Part shown: positions 62,387-64,000 of the stretch, piece after piece
How positions within the stretch are numbered: position 1 is the stretch's first letter
How the letters are laid out: each line of letters begins with the position of its first letter
Assembly: GCA_040753915.1 (NCBI GenBank)
Contig: JBFMDN010000003.1
Location: 62,001-126,000 of the forward strand
Direction: 5' to 3'
From: JBFMDN01 sp040753915
Lineage (GTDB): Bacteria > Desulfobacterota > Desulfomonilia > Desulfomonilales > Desulfomonilaceae
DNA: 64,000 nucleotides
Program-made: the position numbers and the translations under genes
The notes under the pieces: generated by a model
Seen by the model: only the letters and a program-made list of their open reading frames with translations
What the model was told of the DNA's origin: nothing
The model's database searches: none

Positions 62387-64000
62387 TCACTTCTTCTCTA
62401 GATCGCCTTGGCCAGTCTTCAGGGCCTCAAGGAGGACTTTCATAGCAATCTTGTGCTGATTAGGAATACCATCCGTAGCCAACCCTCTCTCGTACACCCT
62501 CTTGGCCTCGTCACCGTTGCCTTGCTGCTCATAGATGCCGCCTAGGATGAGGTAAGCGTCGGCACAGGCAGGGCACCTGCTTATGAGCTCATTCATTACG
62601 TTCGCAGCGCCGGTATGGTCTCCACGCTGTTGCTGAAAAAAGGCAAGCGTATAAGCATACCTGGGTTGGTCCGGGCGAAGCTCTGCGGCCTTTCTACAGA
62701 AAGTCACTGCTTCGTCCATTCGGTCCTTCGCGAGAATTACACCGAGGTTGTACGCTGCCTGAGCCATTTGAGGATCGGCTTTGAGGGCTGCTCGAAGGTG
62801 CTTCTCCGCCGCGCCCAGATCGCTCTCCTCGGCCTTGAGCAGCCCCATGTTGAAATTCGCCCCAGCATTATCAGGGGCTAACTCCAATGCCTTCTGCAAT
62901 GAATCGCTGGCCTTCTGATTTTCTCCCATACGGGCATACGCCATCGCCTGGTTGACCATAGCGAGTACTCCACGTGGCTCCATCTTGAGCGCGGTCTCAT
63001 ACGATGCGACGGCCTGCTGGAAATCCCCCTGGTCGAGGTAATAATTTCCGAGATTGTAATGGGATTCCCACTGATCCGGCCGCGACATGATCGAAGCCAG
63101 GTACTCTTTGCTTGCCGACTCGACTTTTTTCCGGTCCACTTCTGTCAGCGGCACGTTCTGGTGACCGGCAAGCGACGCTGCCGCGCGCACACGAACAAGG
63201 CGGTAGTCATCACCAGTTGCTTCCACGAGGGCCTTGACAGACTCTCTCGTGCGGACATCTTGCAAGGCTTCTGCTGCCGCAGAGCGCACGAGAGGGGACG
63301 GATCTTTGACGGCTTTGAGCAAGGCAGGCTCCACCCGAGGGTCCCCCGAAGCCCGGACGAGCCGGATAAGGGAGGTCGCGAAGATCTCGTCACGATCCGT
63401 GCTCGTCACATAATCAAGCATTTCCGGGAGGTTGGCCCAGTCGCGCTTGCGCGCCGCGTCGATCAGCGATGCCCGTTTGAGGACAGCCGCCTGATAGTCT
63501 CGGGGGCGCCATTCACGAACTTTTTCATCTGCCCACTGAGGCGTCTTGTCTTGGTGGCAGAGATTACAGGCGCTGGGCGAATTGAAGGCGATCGTAGCAG
63601 CAGGCGTAGGCGGCAGCATCGAGTGGTCGCTTCTGCGCATACGGGCAAATTCCGTAATAGGCATGTGACAGGAAATGCATTTGTTTCCCGGGCTGTCAGC
63701 CTTGTGATGAGTGTGTTGGGTGGCATTGTCGACCTTGTCTTTGTGGCAGGGCATACAAGCCTGGTTGGCCTTGTCCTCGGCCTTGAATTTGTACCGACCG
63801 CTCGAGGTGTGACAATGGAGGCAATCGAGTTTTCCAGACTTGACACAGGGGCTCATGAGCCAGGACGTGTACGTGTAATTCTCTCCCAGGTCGCGGCCAT
63901 CCGGGTAATAGTCAGGGTTTTCGAGAGTTACCAGACCAAAGTGGTCAAAGAATCTGTCCCCCGGCCGAAACGTGTCGGTAAGCACGACCGCCTTGGCATG
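62387..64000 (-). CDS. Multiheme c-type cytochrome with HEAT and TPR repeats (5' end missing)
   Basis: Codons are open from base 64000, so the N-terminus is outside the window; 537 residues are seen. Four heme-binding motifs CLHCH, CMPCH, CISCH and CNLCH lie in the first 160 residues; others may lie upstream. A HEAT-like stretch (LVRASGDPRVEPALLKAV, PLVRSAAAEAL) follows and then about six TPR units (YNLGNYYLDQGDFQQAVASYETAL and so on). This architecture occurs in periplasmic multiheme cytochromes of anaerobes, but its role in electron transfer is not defined. It precedes the sulfatase gene on the same strand by about 100 bases. A GTG at 63985 is not the true start. Confidence 0.88.
   Translation of the reverse strand, partial: HAKAVVLTDTFRPGDRFFDHFGLVTLENPDYYPDGRDLGENYTYTSWLMSPCVKSGKLDCLHCHTSSGRYKFKAEDKANQACMPCHKDKVDNATQHTHHKADSPGNKCISCHMPITEFARMRRSDHSMLPPTPAATIAFNSPSACNLCHQDKTPQWADEKVREWRPRDYQAAVLKRASLIDAARKRDWANLPEMLDYVTSTDRDEIFATSLIRLVRASGDPRVEPALLKAVKDPSPLVRSAAAEALQDVRTRESVKALVEATGDDYRLVRVRAAASLAGHQNVPLTEVDRKKVESASKEYLASIMSRPDQWESHYNLGNYYLDQGDFQQAVASYETALKMEPRGVLAMVNQAMAYARMGENQKASDSLQKALELAPDNAGANFNMGLLKAEESDLGAAEKHLRAALKADPQMAQAAYNLGVILAKDRMDEAVTFCRKAAELRPDQPRYAYTLAFFQQQRGDHTGAANVMNELISRCPACADAYLILGGIYEQQGNGDEAKRVYERGLATDGIPNQHKIAMKVLLEALKTGQGDLEKK

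Overview
The window reads as an ordinary stretch of a moderately GC-rich Gram-negative chromosome, most likely a Desulfobacterota (former Deltaproteobacteria) member of the sulfate-reducing or syntrophic kind. This is an inference from gene content: MglA/Roadblock switches, PATAN (DUF4388) signalling proteins, a K+-independent-type H+-pyrophosphatase, a split PurH, an FmdE-like protein, a DUF169-ferredoxin pair and a multiheme cytochrome. No insertion sequence, prophage or CRISPR array was seen. There is one RNA gene, an initiator tRNA. The first and last genes (mfd and a multiheme cytochrome) run off the ends.

Layout. 1-9.1 kb: mfd fragment, a membrane TPR protein, HU, the heat-shock sigma factor RpoH, a LonB/YcbZ-type ATP-dependent protease, a 57-residue small protein, a PilZ-like protein and GmhA. 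9.6-19.6 kb: an RNase II/R-family enzyme directly followed by a Ser/Thr kinase with TPRs and two beta-propellers, then a CoA-pyrophosphatase Nudix protein, FmdE-like and metallo-beta-lactamase-fold genes, and an exported VCBS-like protein preceded by a sigma-54 promoter and an intrinsic terminator. 19.7-24.6 kb (minus): H+-pyrophosphatase, adenylate/guanylate cyclase, periplasmic nitroreductase. 24.8-33.3 kb (plus): ndk-rlmN-APH/kinase fusion in an overlapping operon, a TPR lipoprotein, IMP cyclohydrolase and PurE, an orphan DNA methyltransferase, a site-2 protease and ScpA. 33.4-37.1 kb (minus): ferredoxin/DUF169, tRNA-fMet, glycogen synthase, LeuD. 37.4-41.2 kb: sulfotransferase, two small proteins, LOG-family protein, clusterless MutY-like glycosylase.

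41.3-55.7 kb is the most distinctive part: about 14 kb of co-oriented signalling genes. It has a histidine kinase with an NtrC-type sigma-54 activator, a Roadblock-GTPase-Roadblock trio, a CheA-receiver hybrid, CheB, a receiver-PAS protein, a pseudo-receiver-PATAN protein, a PAS-like protein, an MglA GTPase and a PAS-PAS-kinase-receiver-PATAN hybrid. CheA and CheB are present without CheW, CheR or a chemoreceptor, which suggests a polarity, motility or development switch built around small GTPases rather than classical chemotaxis (inference).

55.8-64 kb (minus) is a cell-envelope/periplasmic cluster: MscS channel, PsiE-like membrane protein, exported DUF1254/DUF1214 protein, large exported arylsulfatase with a possible remnant of a second copy behind it, and a multiheme cytochrome with HEAT and TPR repeats.

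Recognisable sigma-70 promoters precede the TPR protein, HU, hppA, ndk, the Lys-rich protein, LOG and the tRNA; sites are listed individually.
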